DNA of 64,000 nt from Denitrovibrio acetiphilus DSM 12809 (GTDB lineage Bacteria > Chrysiogenota > Deferribacteres > Deferribacterales > Geovibrionaceae), in the NCBI RefSeq assembly GCF_000025725.1, contig NC_013943.1, positions 124,001 through 188,000 of the forward strand. The letters are read 5' to 3'. Every line of letters starts with the position of its first letter. Within the stretch, counting starts at the first letter, position 1. The position numbers and the translations under genes are program-made. Positions 54,089 through 63,688 of the stretch are shown one piece after another. Under the pieces are notes generated by a model, which was given only the letters and a program-made list of their open reading frames with translations, was not told the DNA's origin and did not search any database.

Positions 54089-56164
54089 TTATTCAATACT
54101 TGTATATATTTTTGCTATATCTATGATCAGAGCTACCGAGCCGTCACCAAGGATTGATGCCCCGGATATGCATTCAACACCTTTAAAAGCTTTGCCGAGA
54201 GATTTTATAACTGTCTGGTGGTCGCCAACGACATTATCGACAAGGAACCCGACTTTCCTTTCTTCAAGCTCGACAATCACTATCTGCTGTATAGCCGGTT
54301 CAGCTTCTCTTATACCGAATATGTCACGCATTTTTACATAAGGGACAAGGTCGTCTCTGACTTTAATTATCTTTCTACCGGATTTCCGGTGTGTAACCCC
54401 TTCGGAAAACTCTATGCATTCTTTGACTATAGAGAGAGGAATTATAAAAAACTGTTCCCCTATGCTGACAAGAAGTCCGTCAATGATTGCCAGCGTAAGG
54501 GGTAGTTTTAGGGTAATGGTAGTCCCTTCACCCTGTATGCTGTCAATGTCGATAGTTCCTCTCAGCTCTTCGATGTTTCGTCTGACAACATCCATGCCGA
54601 CGCCTCTGCCGGAGACATTAGAAACTGAGACAGCAGTAGAGAATCCAGGTGCGAAAATGAGCTCCCACACTTCTTTATCCGTAAGCTCTGCGCCTTCCGG
54701 AATAATGCCTTTTTCGATTGCTTTGTTATAAACTATATCTCTGCGTATGCCTTTGCCGTTATCTTTGATTTCGATCAGAACAGAGTCACCGGAGTGTACG
54801 GCGGAAAGGAGTATCTGCCCTTTATCTTTTTTACCGGCAGCAGCACGCTCAACGGGGGTTTCTATCCCGTGATCAAGACTGTTTCTTATCAGGTGGACAA
54901 GAGGGTCTCCGAGTTTTTCTATGACAGTTTTATCAAGCTCGGTGTCTTCCCCCTTTGTCACAAGTTCAATATCTTTTCCCAGTTCTTTTGAAAGGTCGCG
55001 TACAAGGCGTTTGTATTTATTAAATGTTGAACCTATGGGGAGCATTCTGATGCTCATTGTATTATCACGGAGTTCCCATACCAGTCTTTCGACTTCTTCT
55101 GCAATCTTGAGCAGATCAGGGTTCATGTCCTGAACAGCAGTTTGGTTCAGTCTTGCCTGAACTGTTACGAGTTCTCCGACCAGATCCACCAGAATGTCCA
55201 GTTTTTCGGACGGTACCCGCAGGGTTGAATTATTTTCTGTTGCGTTCTTTTTGGCACGGATGTCTTTAACAGTTTTTTGTTCCGCCAATGCAGCTTCGAT
55301 GGTTTCATGTGCCACTATGCCTGATTCAACAAGCATCTCTCCCAGCATTTTCCTCTCGCTGAGCAGTTTGTTTAATACTTCCGGAGTTATATCCCCTTTT
55401 TCGAGTAAGATTTCTCCCAGCTTTTTATAATTATCTCTGTCGCCGTCAAAATCTTCAATTTCAGTAATAGTAATTTCGCTGTCGTCTTCTACAAATATAA
55501 AAACATCTTTAATATCATCTTCGGTTTTGGTTGTAGTTAATATGATGTCCCATAAAGTGTAGCATTTTTCCGGGTTCATTTTCAGAGCGGAGGGTATTGA
55601 GGTTGTATGGGCAACAATCTTAGCTTCCCCCATCCCTTCAAGTTCCATAAGCAGCAGCTCCGGATCTGTCCCCTGCAACAGTATGTCTTCTGATGGACGG
55701 AATCTTATCCGGAATGTCCGTATTTCTGAAGGTTCAGGTGTTTTCTGCTTATTCTTTTCTTTTGATGCTTTGTTTTTACCGGGATCCGCGGTTTGTTGCA
55801 GTCCTCTGAAAAAAGAAAGTATTTCCGTTGCTAAAGCTGAATCAGCTTTTATTTCAGGGTCTTCAAGCATCTCTTTTATGATGTCACAGGATTTCAGTGA
55901 GTACTCAAGCATTGCCTTTGATACTTTGAGTTCGCCGTTTCTGACTTTGTCATATGCAGTCTCTATGTCGTGCACCAGGTGAGCGATATTTTCGAAGCCG
56001 AACATTGCCCCCGATCCTTTGATCGTGTGCATGGCGCGAAATACTCTTGCGACCAGTTCAATGTCGCCTGAGTTCTCTTCCAGCTCAAGGAGTGAAGATT
56101 CAAGTTCTTGAAGAAGCTCCTGAGCTTCCTGTATAAAAACTTCCTGATGCACATCTACAGCCAT
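54089..56164 (-). CDS. cheA: Chemotaxis histidine kinase with extra GspE/MshE-N-like repeats
   Basis: 691 residues. Hpt domain with His46 in [17 protein letters not shown]; a P2-like region; then near residues 250-310 two copies of a motif, [20 protein letters not shown] and [20 protein letters not shown], which resemble the N-terminal domain of type II secretion ATPases. Dimerisation, ATPase ([33 protein letters not shown]) and CheW-like regulatory domains follow. It phosphorylates CheY and CheB. The repeats are not part of E. coli CheA. GAGGT precedes the ATG. Confidence 0.94.
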   Translation of the reverse strand: MAVDVHQEVFIQEAQELLQELESSLLELEENSGDIELVARVFRAMHTIKGSGAMFGFENIAHLVHDIETAYDKVRNGELKVSKAMLEYSLKSCDIIKEMLEDPEIKADSALATEILSFFRGLQQTADPGKNKASKEKNKQKTPEPSEIRTFRIRFRPSEDILLQGTDPELLLMELEGMGEAKIVAHTTSIPSALKMNPEKCYTLWDIILTTTKTEDDIKDVFIFVEDDSEITITEIEDFDGDRDNYKKLGEILLEKGDITPEVLNKLLSERKMLGEMLVESGIVAHETIEAALAEQKTVKDIRAKKNATENNSTLRVPSEKLDILVDLVGELVTVQARLNQTAVQDMNPDLLKIAEEVERLVWELRDNTMSIRMLPIGSTFNKYKRLVRDLSKELGKDIELVTKGEDTELDKTVIEKLGDPLVHLIRNSLDHGIETPVERAAAGKKDKGQILLSAVHSGDSVLIEIKDNGKGIRRDIVYNKAIEKGIIPEGAELTDKEVWELIFAPGFSTAVSVSNVSGRGVGMDVVRRNIEELRGTIDIDSIQGEGTTITLKLPLTLAIIDGLLVSIGEQFFIIPLSIVKECIEFSEGVTHRKSGRKIIKVRDDLVPYVKMRDIFGIREAEPAIQQIVIVELEERKVGFLVDNVVGDHQTVIKSLGKAFKGVECISGASILGDGSVALIIDIAKIYTSIE

Positions 56165-56169
56165 TGTAT

Positions 56170-56535
56170 TTACCTCAGAACTTTTTTCGTTATAGTTATA
56201 AGCTGTTCCGGTTTGAAAGGTTTAACTATCCAGCCTGTTGCACCTGCTGATTTACCTTCTGACTTTTTTCCGTCCTGGGACTCTGTTGTGAGCATGATGA
56301 TAGGTATAAACTTAAACTTAGGCTGTGCTCTCAGCTCTTTGATAAGTGTGATTCCGTCCATATTCGGCATATTAAGGTCTGTCACGACCATGTCGACAGT
56401 ATTAGAGCCGGCTTTGGTGAGGGCATCCTTCCCGTCGCTTGCTTCTATGACGTTATATCCTTCTTTGGTCAGGGTAAATTTAACCATCTGTCTTATACTT
56501 GCAGAGTCATCTACTGTCAGAATTGTCTTTGCCAT
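56170..56535 (-). CDS. cheY: Chemotaxis response regulator CheY
   Basis: 121 residues, a single receiver domain. VDDSASIRQMVKF, Asp53 in VVTDLNMPNMDG, Thr in IIMLTTES and Lys in GWIVKPFKPEQL complete the active site. AGGAGG precedes the ATG. Five bases from cheA. It should bind the flagellar switch when phosphorylated. Confidence 0.95.
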   Translation of the reverse strand: MAKTILTVDDSASIRQMVKFTLTKEGYNVIEASDGKDALTKAGSNTVDMVVTDLNMPNMDGITLIKELRAQPKFKFIPIIMLTTESQDGKKSEGKSAGATGWIVKPFKPEQLITITKKVLR

Positions 56536-56536
56536 C

Positions 56537-56887
56537 TTAATGAACCTCCTTTCTTACGAGTACACAGTCGTCGTTTTTATCGTTTCCACAGCCTTTATGT
56601 CTTGTGTATCCGAGATCGTCAGTCCTTGAGTAGAGAGCTGCACAGTCACCCTCTATGCTGAAGATTTTGTCTGCGTGGGAGTAAGCTTTATGGGACGCAC
56701 AAAGCAGCTGGGCAAATGTCATATCTATTTTAGATATCTTCTCCAGTGATATGGAGAGGGAGTCAACATCTTCAAATATCTCAAGAATTTTTTTATGAAG
56801 AGGTATTGTGTTCATAACTGTAAGTTCACCGCTGAGTAAAAGCCGGGCTGTTTTGTCGTTCTTTTTTTCATATTTCATATCAAGCAT
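56537..56887 (-). CDS. STAS-domain protein of the chemotaxis operon
   Basis: 116 residues. TARLLLSGELTVMNTIPLHK and LSISLEKISKIDMTFAQLL match the STAS (anti-sigma-factor antagonist) fold, with the Asp of IDMTF where family members have the phosphorylatable Ser region (DxSG/DST); no clear Ser lies at that exact site. The C-terminus is Cys- and charge-rich (HKGCGNDKNDDC). AGGAGG precedes the ATG. STAS proteins in chemotaxis operons are known in several phyla, but the role is not established. Confidence 0.75.
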   Translation of the reverse strand: MLDMKYEKKNDKTARLLLSGELTVMNTIPLHKKILEIFEDVDSLSISLEKISKIDMTFAQLLCASHKAYSHADKIFSIEGDCAALYSRTDDLGYTRHKGCGNDKNDDCVLVRKEVH

Positions 56888-56896
56888 GTCTGCCTC

Positions 56897-58099
56897 CTAG
56901 AAAAGCTCAACATTGTCGTCTTCGTGGGCGGAGCCGTTCGACGGTTTGTTGGTTGTAGTCCCGAAGATTTCTCTTTCAGACTCCATGGTGTATATGTTTG
57001 CCATATGTTTTGCTATTTCGCTTACATCGACCTTGAGAATGCCCCCTTTATAGCTGCTGAGAGTGTTGCTGAGTTCGAGAAGGTCTGAGTTCATTATCTC
57101 AAGAGGTTCAATGACGTGTTCTATTCTTTGCCTGTTTATGTCCTGATACTGCATGGAAACGACCATGTTGTTTATCTCGTCTGCCAGCATGCTTGACGAC
57201 CCCTGGAGATCCTGCACAATGGAGTTCGAGGTGCTGATGGATTCGTTCAGGCTTTCAAGAGTGGTGCTTATCTCCGCACCTGATGAATCCTTAATTTCAT
57301 TTGCGTTCTTGACGTTCCTGACAGCGTTGACGTGGATGTTGTTTACGCTGGAAGAAACCTTCTGTACTATATTTTTAATTTCAAGAGCAAATTCATTTGA
57401 TTTTTCTGCAAGTTTACGGACTTCGTCTGCAACCACAGCAAACCCTCTGCCTGCTTCCCCTGCCCTTGCTGCTTCAATGGCAGCGTTAAGAGCGAGAAGG
57501 TTTGTCTGATCTGCGATGTATTCAACATTAGTCACAGTTTCTTGGATTTCATTTACATCATTGATAACAACAGATAGCTCATTATTGGTCTCCTCAATGT
57601 AGGAACTGATGTGTCCGATTTCTTCTACAACATTCATAAGTGTCGCACGGCTTTTATCTATGAAAGACCCGCTTGACCCTGTTGAACCTGTAAATGCAGA
57701 AACAGCCATTGCTGCATTTTCTGATTGTTCTTCTGCTCTGGATACTATCTCGCTGAATTTCTCAGAGATATTATTGTGGGCGTTTTCGCTGTCTGCGTTT
57801 GCTTTCAGAAGTTGTCCCCGCAGAATATTCATAAGCTCTGCACGCTCCTTGAGAACTTCAGAGACAGGGAAGACAGCCTTTTTTATCCCTTCGTAGCATG
57901 CCTGTTCTTTTGACTGAAACTTTGTAGTGACTTTCCCGCAGCTTTTTCTGGTGACTAAGTAAACTGCTATTAATATGACGATAGATAGAATCACACTGAC
58001 GGCAAATCTTGATCCGGATGAGGAAATGAATGCCGTGCCGGTCTGGGCAGTCAAAAGTAAAAGCAGAAAGACCATGCCCCCCTTGTCGATCTGTTTCAT
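56897..58099 (-). CDS. Small MCP-like signalling protein without a periplasmic domain
   Basis: 400 residues. Two hydrophobic segments close together (about 9-25 and 32-48) leave almost no periplasmic loop. A coiled-coil cytoplasmic domain follows with the conserved hairpin [19 protein letters not shown] and [20 protein letters not shown], then [20 protein letters not shown], a segment seen in a group of short MCP-like proteins. It may sense an internal signal or act with the receiver protein encoded just upstream. AAAGGAG precedes the ATG, which overlaps the receiver gene stop as ATGA. Confidence 0.85.
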   Translation of the reverse strand: MKQIDKGGMVFLLLLLTAQTGTAFISSSGSRFAVSVILSIVILIAVYLVTRKSCGKVTTKFQSKEQACYEGIKKAVFPVSEVLKERAELMNILRGQLLKANADSENAHNNISEKFSEIVSRAEEQSENAAMAVSAFTGSTGSSGSFIDKSRATLMNVVEEIGHISSYIEETNNELSVVINDVNEIQETVTNVEYIADQTNLLALNAAIEAARAGEAGRGFAVVADEVRKLAEKSNEFALEIKNIVQKVSSSVNNIHVNAVRNVKNANEIKDSSGAEISTTLESLNESISTSNSIVQDLQGSSSMLADEINNMVVSMQYQDINRQRIEHVIEPLEIMNSDLLELSNTLSSYKGGILKVDVSEIAKHMANIYTMESEREIFGTTTNKPSNGSAHEDDNVELF

Positions 58100-58500
58100 G
58101 CGTTACTCCTTTGATTTGTAGGTTCTGCAAGCATTTCGTTAATTTTAGATATGAATACCGATGACAGAAATGGTTTCTGTAAAATATCCACTTTGCTCAG
58201 CCTCGAGCAGAAGAATTTGATGTCGTAGTTAATAAAACCAGTGATAACGAGGACGGGGGTATCTATATTTTTGTGAACCATGAATTCAAGGATGTCGGCA
58301 CCTGAAACCTTTGGCATCATAATATCCAGAACTATAAGGTTGTAATGTTCGTCTGAAGTCGCACTCCGTATTATGTGCCTCATGCCTTCATACCCGTCCG
58401 CAGCCTCTATAACTTTATAGCCCTGTTTCTTCAGAGCTATTTTTACACCGTTTCTGAATTGATCTTCATCATCGATCAAAAGAATATTTTTAGTTTCCAT
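58096..58500 (-). CDS. Single-domain response regulator at the head of the chemotaxis operon
   Basis: 134 residues. Acidic residues IDDED at 9-13, Asp59 in [13 protein letters not shown], Thr in VLVITGF and Lys in LQKPFLSS form a complete receiver site. No output domain. No convincing ribosome binding site precedes the ATG, and a second start is not obvious. Translation is coupled to the MCP-like gene by ATGA, so the two may work together, for example as phosphate sink or adaptor. Confidence 0.85.
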   Translation of the reverse strand: METKNILLIDDEDQFRNGVKIALKKQGYKVIEAADGYEGMRHIIRSATSDEHYNLIVLDIMMPKVSGADILEFMVHKNIDTPVLVITGFINYDIKFFCSRLSKVDILQKPFLSSVFISKINEMLAEPTNQRSNA

Positions 58501-58531
58501 GTTGGTTAAAAAGCAATCAGTGTGCCATAGT

Positions 58532-58557
58532 TTAAAGGCTTATTTACCAGCAGTTTA
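58532..58557 (-). promoter_or_regulatory. Possible sigma-28 (FliA) promoter of the chemotaxis operon
   Basis: On the minus strand TAAA, 14 bases, GCCTTTAA. The flagellar sigma consensus is TAAA-N15-GCCGATAA, so two -10 positions and the spacing differ. It lies about 32 bases before the first gene. Confidence 0.3.
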
Positions 58558-58571
58558 GTGTTTTTATTCAC

Positions 58572-58602
58572 ATTGCGGATCGTCAATCATCGTTGACGCA
58601 AT
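58572..58602. other. Inverted repeat in the divergent chemotaxis/kinase promoter region
   Basis: ATTGCG-GATC-GTCAA and TTGACGCAAT are complementary apart from the four-base GATC insert, around the centre TCATCG. In the plus direction it is followed by ATTTTTATTG, like a terminator, yet no plus-strand gene precedes it. An operator for a dimeric regulator is an alternative reading. Confidence 0.45.
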
Positions 58603-58661
58603 ATTTTTATTGTGTAGTAAGTTGTTTATAATTAAGTGAAAACACGTTTGGTAAATTAAAG

Positions 58662-58689
58662 TTGACAGTAGGTAAATATGCCTTAAACT
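58662..58689 (+). promoter_or_regulatory. Possible promoter of the kinase/NtrC-type regulator pair
   Basis: TTGACA, 16 bases, TAAACT, about 29 bases before the kinase ATG. The -35 is perfect and the -10 moderate. Confidence 0.45.
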
Positions 58690-58717
58690 TTATCTATATA
58701 GATATCAGGAATACCAT

Positions 58718-60580
58718 ATGAAAAAAATATTGATTGTAGAAGATGAGATTATTATAGGACTGGATGTAGCGAGAAGGCTTGGAAAGCTTGGATATCAGGT
58801 TACTGAAACGGCAACCAGACCGGATCAGGCGCTTGAGTCAATTAAAATTGACAAACCGGATCTTATCATGATGGATATCAACCTCAAGTCTGACATTGAC
58901 GGTGTGGAGCTTGCTGCTATGATCCGCAAGGATAATGATATTCCTGTGATCTACATGACAAGCTACTCTGACGGCAGCATGATAGACCGTGCTATACAAA
59001 CGGAGCCGTACGGCTACATTATAAAACCCTATACCGACGGTATGCTTATCGCTTCTCTCAGGACGGCATTTGCCCGCAAAGAGCTTGAAAACAAAAACCG
59101 AAGCCAGCATGAGATGCTACAGGGTGTTATGGATAACATCTCTGACTCTATTGTGCTCATCAGAGGCAGCGGAGAAATTATAAGGACAAACAGCCGCTTT
59201 TCTGAACTGGTGGGTGCTGACAATCTTGTAGGTAAGAATATAGAAGATGTTCTGGGCGGTTCTCCTGATATTGAGACACTGCATAACATCGGAAGCAGCA
59301 GATCCGGGGAAATGTTTACTGCTAAGATTGGCGGGGCTGAAAAAAGCATTCTCATACATACCAGTGATTTTGTCTGGGAAGGCAGGAAGAGTACGCTGCT
59401 GACCATTACAGATCTCACTGAAATCATAGCTGTCAGGTCTGCTCTTTCGGATGCTGAACAGAGATTTACCAAAATATTCAGAAAGAAGATGATCCCTGCT
59501 GTGCTTGTTTCCTGTGAAGGTATGAGGCTGTTCGAGATGAATGATGCTTTTGCGCAGCTTTATAAAGTTAGTCAGGATGTTGAGGCAGATATAAGTATCA
59601 GTGAGTACATAGGCAGTGAAGCTTTAAAGGCTGTGGAGCAGTCGATGGACGCGGACAAGTCTTTCAGAGTGGATATGATCCGGCAGAAAGATAAAGAAGG
59701 GCGAGAGTTCTTTGCTAATTTCCGTGGGAAACGTGTGGAGTTTGACAGTGCATCTTTCTTTCTCTTTGATGTTCATGATGTGACAGAACAGGTCAGAATA
59801 TCTGAAATGGAACGCGAACTGCAACAGAAGCTTATTCATGCAAATAAAATGACATCTCTAGGTACGCTTGTTTCCGGCGTGGCACACGAGATAAATAATC
59901 CTAACAACTTTATTATGTTTAACAGCTCTCTTCTGGTGGATTTCTGGAGTGACATCTTTGATCATCTTGATGATAAAACACCCGGGCAGAGTATCGGGAA
60001 TATGACTCTGGCTGAATTCCGAAGCGATATCGAAGAGCTGATGCATGGGATAATTAATGGCTCTGAGAGAATTAAGAATATTGTACAGGATCTGAAAGGA
60101 TTTGCAAAAACAGAGAGTTCCGGTTATTCCGAAAGGCTGAATATAGAGAATACGCTTCGAACATCAGTACGTATTCTGGAGCACCAGATAAGCAAGACCA
60201 CGGGTAATTTTATAATGGATATTGCTCCTGGGTTACCTGATGTCAATGGAAATGAACAGAAGCTTGAGCAGGTTTTTATTAATATTCTTATGAACGCGCT
60301 TGAGGCTGTTGCGAGTGGTGATTCGCTGGTTGAGGTTAAGTGTTACCCATCTGCCGGGAAGGTCGTTGTGGATTTTACAGACAAAGGTGTCGGTATTCCA
60401 AGTGACCATCTGGACAGAATTACTGAACCCTTTTTTACTACCAGACAGAATTGCGGCGGAACAGGTCTGGGGCTTTCCATTGCATATGCAATTATTAAGG
60501 AGCACAAAGGCGTGATAGACATTTCCTCCACTCCCGGAGAAGGAACGTGTGTCAGAATACAATTACCGGGATGTGAGTGA
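58718..60580 (+). CDS. Receiver-PAS histidine kinase, soluble
   Basis: 620 residues without membrane helices. An N-terminal receiver (Asp53 in LIMMDINLKSDIDG; Thr in IYMTSY; Lys in YIIKPYTDGM), two PAS regions (about 130-240 and 245-360), then the kinase: H-box LVSGVAHEINNPNNFIMFN with His390, N-box NILMNALEAVASG, DKGVGIP and GTGLGLSIAYAIIKEHKG. AGGAAT precedes the ATG. The receiver at the front lets another kinase modulate it. It lies directly before an NtrC-type regulator, its probable output. Confidence 0.9.
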   Translation: MKKILIVEDEIIIGLDVARRLGKLGYQVTETATRPDQALESIKIDKPDLIMMDINLKSDIDGVELAAMIRKDNDIPVIYMTSYSDGSMIDRAIQTEPYGYIIKPYTDGMLIASLRTAFARKELENKNRSQHEMLQGVMDNISDSIVLIRGSGEIIRTNSRFSELVGADNLVGKNIEDVLGGSPDIETLHNIGSSRSGEMFTAKIGGAEKSILIHTSDFVWEGRKSTLLTITDLTEIIAVRSALSDAEQRFTKIFRKKMIPAVLVSCEGMRLFEMNDAFAQLYKVSQDVEADISISEYIGSEALKAVEQSMDADKSFRVDMIRQKDKEGREFFANFRGKRVEFDSASFFLFDVHDVTEQVRISEMERELQQKLIHANKMTSLGTLVSGVAHEINNPNNFIMFNSSLLVDFWSDIFDHLDDKTPGQSIGNMTLAEFRSDIEELMHGIINGSERIKNIVQDLKGFAKTESSGYSERLNIENTLRTSVRILEHQISKTTGNFIMDIAPGLPDVNGNEQKLEQVFINILMNALEAVASGDSLVEVKCYPSAGKVVVDFTDKGVGIPSDHLDRITEPFFTTRQNCGGTGLGLSIAYAIIKEHKGVIDISSTPGEGTCVRIQLPGCE

Positions 60581-60581
60581 A

Positions 60582-61964
60582 ATGAGTGGCGAGATGATCG
60601 TCATTGTTGACGACGAACCCGTCATAACTAAATCATACGAAATCTATTTGCGCAAAGTCGGGTATAAACAGTACAGACTTTATAACGATCCGCTTATGCT
60701 GATGGAAGAAATACACAGCCTGATGCCCGCTGTGATCTTTCTTGATCTGCGCATGCCGGGTATGGATGGTGAACAGCTTCTGGAGGAAGTTACGGGAATG
60801 TTCAGAAATGCATCTGTATTTATTGTTTCAGGAACAGAGGATGTGGAAACCGCAGTACGCTGCATAAAGAACGGGGCTCTTGATTATCTTGTAAAACCGA
60901 TTAATAAGGAGCGTTTTCAGACAGCTATCATCAAAGGTCTGGAAATATACAGGATAAAAAATGAGCTTGTGAGTGTAAAAGAAAAGCTGTCAGGTGGTTC
61001 TGCTGTAAATCCCGCTTTTAAAAGTATCATAACCCGAAGCTCTTTGATGGAACGTGTTCAGAGATATGTTGAGGCTGTAGCATCAGGGGATGCACCTGTA
61101 CTTGTCACCGGAGAGACTGGGACAGGGAAAGAGCTGATAGCGGAAGCAGTTCATAAATGCAGCGGCAGAAAAGGGGAGCTTATTCCTGTAAATGTCTCTG
61201 CGCTTGACGAAAACATGTTCAATGATACTTTGTTCGGGCACAAGAAGGGGGCATTTACCGGAGCGGATAAGGATCGTGCCGGACTGCTCGCCTCTGCCGA
61301 TATGGGGACAGTTTTTCTGGATGAGATAGGTGACCTGAGTGATCAGACGCAGGTTAAGCTTCTTCGTGTGCTGCAAAATAATGAATATCTTCCTGTGGGG
61401 TCTGATAAACCCAGAAAAACAACAGCGAGGATTATCGCGGCCACGAATGCTGATCTGAAACAAAAGGTTTCTGACGGTGCATTCCGGCAGGACTTATATT
61501 ATAGACTGGCTGCTCATACAATCAAAATTCCCCCGCTCAGAGACCGAAGAGAGGATATCGAGCTCTTACTTCACTATTTTTATGAAAAGCATCTTCTCGG
61601 TTTTTCGCTGGAGCCGGAGTGCGTTCCTCTGGGGCTTATAGAAGCTCTGAAAAAACATGATTTCCCCGGAAACGTAAGGGAGCTTGAGGCTGTTGTTGCC
61701 GATTATGTGATTATGTTCAAAAATACATGTGTTACAACAGCAGAATTGAAACAATTCCTTCAGGAGCATCATATTAAGGTTTCAAGACTGAAATCTGAGC
61801 GTTATAATACAGCATTCGAATATTCCGGTGAATTTCCGACATTCAAAGAGATGGAGATGCGCCTTATTAAAGAGGCTCTCAGGAGAACAGACGGTAACCA
61901 GAGCAGGGCAGCATCTCTGCTGGGGATCTCACGTCAGGCTTTGAATAAGCGGCTCAACTCTTAG
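60582..61964 (+). CDS. Sigma-54-dependent response regulator, NtrC family
   Basis: 460 residues. Receiver with Asp55 in [16 protein letters not shown]+ domain with Walker [18 protein letters not shown], the sigma-54 contact loop [14 protein letters not shown], Walker [12 protein letters not shown] and an arginine finger region [15 protein letters not shown]-terminal Fis-type helix-turn-helix [20 protein letters not shown]. All parts needed to activate sigma-54 promoters are present. ATG at 60582 begins one base after the kinase stop; a frame from 60549 overlaps the kinase gene. Targets unknown. Confidence 0.93.
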   Translation: MSGEMIVIVDDEPVITKSYEIYLRKVGYKQYRLYNDPLMLMEEIHSLMPAVIFLDLRMPGMDGEQLLEEVTGMFRNASVFIVSGTEDVETAVRCIKNGALDYLVKPINKERFQTAIIKGLEIYRIKNELVSVKEKLSGGSAVNPAFKSIITRSSLMERVQRYVEAVASGDAPVLVTGETGTGKELIAEAVHKCSGRKGELIPVNVSALDENMFNDTLFGHKKGAFTGADKDRAGLLASADMGTVFLDEIGDLSDQTQVKLLRVLQNNEYLPVGSDKPRKTTARIIAATNADLKQKVSDGAFRQDLYYRLAAHTIKIPPLRDRREDIELLLHYFYEKHLLGFSLEPECVPLGLIEALKKHDFPGNVRELEAVVADYVIMFKNTCVTTAELKQFLQEHHIKVSRLKSERYNTAFEYSGEFPTFKEMEMRLIKEALRRTDGNQSRAASLLGISRQALNKRLNS

Positions 61965-62299
61965 GATTTCTTTACAAATTCTGATTTAAGCTTCATCGCT
62001 CCTATGCCGTCAATTTTGCAGTCGATGTCATGGTCTCCGTCAACAAGACGTATGTTCTTAACCTTTGTTCCGACTTTTACCACTAGGGAAGAACCCTTTA
62101 CTTTCAGGTCTTTTATGACAGTTACGCTGTCCCCGTCATTAAGTTCGTTTCCGTTTGCATCCCTGATGATACTTGCTTCTTCAGCTTTGGCGGCTTCTTC
62201 GGCTGTCCATTCATGTGCGCATTCGGGGCATATCAGCAGTCCGCGATCTTCGTATGTATATTCTGATTGGCATTTCGGGCAGTTGGGCAGTTCGCTCAT
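61961..62299 (-). CDS. YjdM/PhnA-type zinc-ribbon protein
   Basis: 112 residues. N-terminal zinc ribbon [20 protein letters not shown] then CPECAHEWT, followed by the C-terminal domain with [40 protein letters not shown] and [17 protein letters not shown]. The family is annotated as alkylphosphonate utilisation protein PhnA by history, but a role in phosphonate use is not supported, and no phn genes are near. It converges on the NtrC-type gene with a 4-base overlap of stops. Confidence 0.9.
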   Translation of the reverse strand: MSELPNCPKCQSEYTYEDRGLLICPECAHEWTAEEAAKAEEASIIRDANGNELNDGDSVTVIKDLKVKGSSLVVKVGTKVKNIRLVDGDHDIDCKIDGIGAMKLKSEFVKKS

Positions 62300-62617
62300 G
62301 TTGTTGTCCTTTATTGAATTTTGACGGTAATAGTAGCAAAGGGGCGCGGGAAAAGCAACTATGTGTTTATTTGACTATTTATGCATAAGTGCACTGCAAT
62401 AGTCCGATTTACAGCGTGATATTTTTGTGGTCTGTCGGTGGATTTTCAGTGTAAGTAATAAACGGACTTACCAATCATGAAAAAATATGCAGAATAGTTA
62501 ATGAATTAAAGTATATTTGATGTAGCTCTATAATAATTTTAACTGTAAAGTGTTTTGACATGCTTACTTTAATGATATAAATTATATTAGATTAAACACG
62601 ATTCAGGGAGATTGAAC
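62300..62617. other. Intergenic region upstream of the DAHP synthase gene
   Basis: About 318 bases between divergent genes, AT-rich. Besides the promoter at 62555-62583 I see no gene, leader peptide rich in aromatic codons, or named RNA element. Confidence 0.5.
62555..62583 (+). promoter_or_regulatory. Probable promoter of the DAHP synthase gene
   Basis: TTGACA, 17 bases, TAAATT (or TATAAA two bases earlier with a 15-base spacer). The ATG follows 34 bases later, so the leader is short. Confidence 0.55.
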
Positions 62618-63673
62618 ATGAGCCCAAGTCAACGGATAGAAACAAACAACATTAACGTTTTTGAAGTAACACCCATAATCGAACCGCAGTATCTTAAGCA
62701 GGTGTTTCCTATGCCTCTTGACGGCGACGCCTTTGTTGATAAGTCAAGGAACGCTATTAAGGACATTCTGAACGGAAAAGATAAAAGGCTTCTTGCTGTG
62801 GTGGGGCCATGTTCCATTCATGACACTAATGCCGCTCTCGAGTATGCGGGACGGCTGAGGGAACTGTCAGAAAAGGTGCAAGACAAAATCCTTATCATTA
62901 TGCGTGTTTATTTCGAAAAGCCGAGAACAACAGTCGGCTGGAAAGGACTTATTAATGACCCTGACCTTAACGGGACATATCAGATATCAAAAGGGCTTGG
63001 GATGGCAAGACAGCTTTACTGCTCCATAACAGAGCTTGGACTGCCGATTGCAGCGGAGATGCTCGACCCTATTACACCTCAGTATCTTTCCGACATGATA
63101 AGCTGGGGAGCAATAGGTGCGAGAACCACGGAGTCCCAGACTCACAGAGAGATGGCAAGCGGGCTGTCTTTCCCTGTGGGGTTTAAGAACGGCACTGACG
63201 GCGGGCTGAAAATAGCCATAGATGCTATGTCTGCGGCATGTCGTGAGCATAGTTTCCTTGGTATAAACTATGAAGGTGTAACAGCCATCGTTCATACAAA
63301 AGGTAATCCTGATGTTCATATAGTTCTCAGAGGCGGGAACGATTCTCCTAACTATTACAAAAAAGATATAGAAGAAACAGTTACGCTGCTTTCCGATAAC
63401 CATCTTCCCCCTGCTATCATGGTAGACTGCAGTCATGCAAATTCATACAAAGATCATAAGCGTCAGGGTGAGGTGCTGGACAGTGTCGTAGAGCAGATAA
63501 GAGCAGGTCAGACAGCAATAAAAGGCGTTATGATTGAGAGCAACATATACTGCGGCAACCAGAGCATACCAGATGATCTTTCACAGCTTAAGTATGGAGT
63601 TTCTGTTACAGACAAATGTGTGGATTGGGAAACAACAGAAGAGATGCTCACTGATGCCCACCGAAGGCTCTGA
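62618..63673 (+). CDS. aroF: 3-deoxy-7-phosphoheptulonate synthase (DAHP synthase), class I
   Basis: 351 residues, the length of AroF/AroG/AroH of E. coli. VVGPCSIHDTNAALEYAGRL, RVYFEKPRTTVGWKGLINDP, IGARTTESQTHREMASGLS, VGFKNGTDGGLKIAIDAM and VDCSHANSYKDHKRQ are the conserved phosphoenolpyruvate, metal and erythrose-phosphate sites. It catalyses the first step of aromatic amino acid synthesis. Feedback specificity cannot be told from sequence by eye, so the isozyme letter is tentative. ATG at 62618 has GGGAG upstream; a TTG six bases earlier is less likely. Confidence 0.93.
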   Translation: MSPSQRIETNNINVFEVTPIIEPQYLKQVFPMPLDGDAFVDKSRNAIKDILNGKDKRLLAVVGPCSIHDTNAALEYAGRLRELSEKVQDKILIIMRVYFEKPRTTVGWKGLINDPDLNGTYQISKGLGMARQLYCSITELGLPIAAEMLDPITPQYLSDMISWGAIGARTTESQTHREMASGLSFPVGFKNGTDGGLKIAIDAMSAACREHSFLGINYEGVTAIVHTKGNPDVHIVLRGGNDSPNYYKKDIEETVTLLSDNHLPPAIMVDCSHANSYKDHKRQGEVLDSVVEQIRAGQTAIKGVMIESNIYCGNQSIPDDLSQLKYGVSVTDKCVDWETTEEMLTDAHRRL

Positions 63674-63688
63674 GAGATAAAAAGTTTA

